This document shows positions 63,374 through 64,000 of a DNA stretch of 64,000 nt, one piece after another. Under the pieces are notes generated by a model. It saw nothing but the letters and a program-made list of their open reading frames with translations, was not told where the DNA came from and ran no database searches. This stretch comes from an uncultured Pseudomonadota bacterium (lineage in GTDB: Bacteria; Pseudomonadota; Gammaproteobacteria; Burkholderiales; Usitatibacteraceae), in assembly GCA_937898635.1 (NCBI GenBank), contig CALEJW010000044.1, positions 1 through 64,000 of the forward strand. Reading direction: 5' to 3'. Within the stretch, counting starts at the first letter, position 1. Each line of letters opens with the position of its first letter. Position numbers and translations under genes: made by a program.

Positions 63374-63407
63374 CTGCCGGGACCGGGGCCTGGGGCCCCT
63401 CCGGCAG
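63374..63407. promoter_or_regulatory. two-tier hairpin upstream of the NfnA-like gene
   Basis: Outer 7-base stem CTGCCGG/CCGGCAG (63374-63380, 63401-63407) with an inner GGGGCC-TGG-GGCCCC stem. No U-tract follows. It lies 43 bases before the NfnA-like ATG. A 9-base direct repeat CAACAGGAT occurs at 63324 and 63365. The remainder of 63246-63450 shows no gene. Confidence 0.35.
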
Positions 63408-63450
63408 GCGGACGCAGGACGCGCCCGCAAGCCCAGGAGGGGCCGTCAAG

Positions 63451-64000
63451 ATGAGTCCGGAACCGTCGCAATCCTTCGAAATCGTCGCCCGCGAGGATTT
63501 CTCCGACGTCACATACCTGCTCGAAGTGCGCCACCCGATGCTCGCCCGGGCTGCCCGGGCGGGGCAGTTCGTGATCGTGATGGAGCACGAGCACGGCGAG
63601 CGCATACCCCTCACGATCGCCGACTTCGACCGCGAGGCCGGCACGGTCACGCTGGTGATCCAGGCCGTCGGCAAGACCACGCGGGAGATGCAGAAGAACT
63701 GCCGCGTGGGGACGAGCCTTTACGCGATGGTCGGCCCGATGGGCATCCCCAGCCACATCGGCGGCAAGAAGAAGGTGGTGTGCGTGGGCGGCGGCCTCGG
63801 CGTGGCGCCGATCTTCCCGCAGGCGCGCGCCTGGAAGGAAAGCGGCGCCTACGTGATCGGCGTCCTGGGCTTCCGCAACCGCGGCCTGGTCTTCTGGGAG
63901 GACAAGTTCCGCGCCTGCTGCGACGAGCTGATCCTGTGCACCGACGACGGCTCGGCCGGGATCAAGGGCCTCGTCACGGAGGGCATCAAGCAGGCCATCG
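63451..64000 (+). CDS. NfnA/SudB-like FAD/NAD-binding subunit (partial)
   Basis: The first 183 codons of a ferredoxin-reductase-like protein; it runs off the window. The FAD-binding part includes AGQFVIVMEHEHGERIPLTIAD (seen as ERIPLTIAD), and the NAD-binding start is VCVGGGLGVAPIFPQ. FRNRGLVFWEDKF and the LCTDDGSAG segment are typical of NfnA/SudB and PyrK-like proteins. The [2Fe-2S] cysteines would be beyond the edge. The usual partner, a GltD/SudA-like protein, may follow; a related protein is at 42434 but is operonic with korAB. Confidence 0.85.
   Translation, partial: MSPEPSQSFEIVAREDFSDVTYLLEVRHPMLARAARAGQFVIVMEHEHGERIPLTIADFDREAGTVTLVIQAVGKTTREMQKNCRVGTSLYAMVGPMGIPSHIGGKKKVVCVGGGLGVAPIFPQARAWKESGAYVIGVLGFRNRGLVFWEDKFRACCDELILCTDDGSAGIKGLVTEGIKQAI

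Overview
The window is very GC-rich, densely packed DNA that reads like a betaproteobacterium (inference). The signs are a ccm system with a TPR-type CcmI, a sox cluster ordered soxY-soxZ-(dsrE)-soxA-soxX-(glcG)-soxB, an LplT/HD-GYP/EAL set and a KorABC-like enzyme known from Azoarcus and Thauera relatives. Genes overlap or nearly touch over long stretches, many with ATGA or GTGA stop/start overlaps. No tRNA, rRNA, IS element or CRISPR array was seen.

Layout. (1) 1-7541: the tail of a TPM-like protein gene, then a minus-strand cytochrome c maturation operon running ccmI-A-B-C-D-E-F-G-H plus a small membrane protein. (2) 7712-21651: a plus-strand redox island. It encodes a membrane protein with two His-X13-His helices (a putative diheme cytochrome b), an FHA-like/transmembrane/decaheme cytochrome fusion, a tandem GlcG/HbpS-domain lipoprotein, a predicted outer-membrane barrel, a decaheme cytochrome with an LVIVD propeller, a c554-type pentaheme cytochrome, and an 808-residue fusion of flavoprotein, two cNMP domains and a four-cluster ferredoxin. 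(3) 21670-25729, minus strand: lplT, an EAL protein and an HD-GYP protein, translationally coupled. (4) 25912-27138: a CoA-transferase. (5) 27279-42276: a chemosensory cluster with a secreted cache protein, two MCPs, CheY, CheA, CheR, CheD, CheB, two CheW and two CheZ-like proteins, mixed with an FHA protein, a cytidylate-kinase-like/BON protein and a Ser/Thr kinase-cNMP fusion. No flagellar genes are present. (6) 42434-47176: a three-gene 2-oxoacid oxidoreductase operon, followed by threonine aldolase. (7) 48212-56099: housekeeping genes (phoH-like, bcp-like, arnD, typA, rmuC, mobB, moaD, moaE), a repeat and a truncated globin. (8) 56096-63245: a thiosulfate-oxidation (sox) operon with a divergent ArsR repressor whose cysteines lie at 42 and 108, as in BigR. 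(9) From 63451: an NfnA/SudB-like flavoprotein cut by the window end.

How it fits together. The ccm operon supplies covalent heme attachment next to a cluster encoding 25 c-type heme sites. The redox island has parts that could carry electrons between the quinone pool, the periplasm and the outer membrane, plus a cytoplasmic NAD(P)H/Fe-S module that may be gated by cyclic nucleotides. The FHA domains, the Ser/Thr kinase and the three cNMP-binding domains spread across regions 2 and 5 raise the possibility that phospho-signalling touches both respiration and chemosensing. The sox genes oxidise reduced sulfur, but soxCD is not in this window. The strongest candidate for an undescribed system is 7712-21651.
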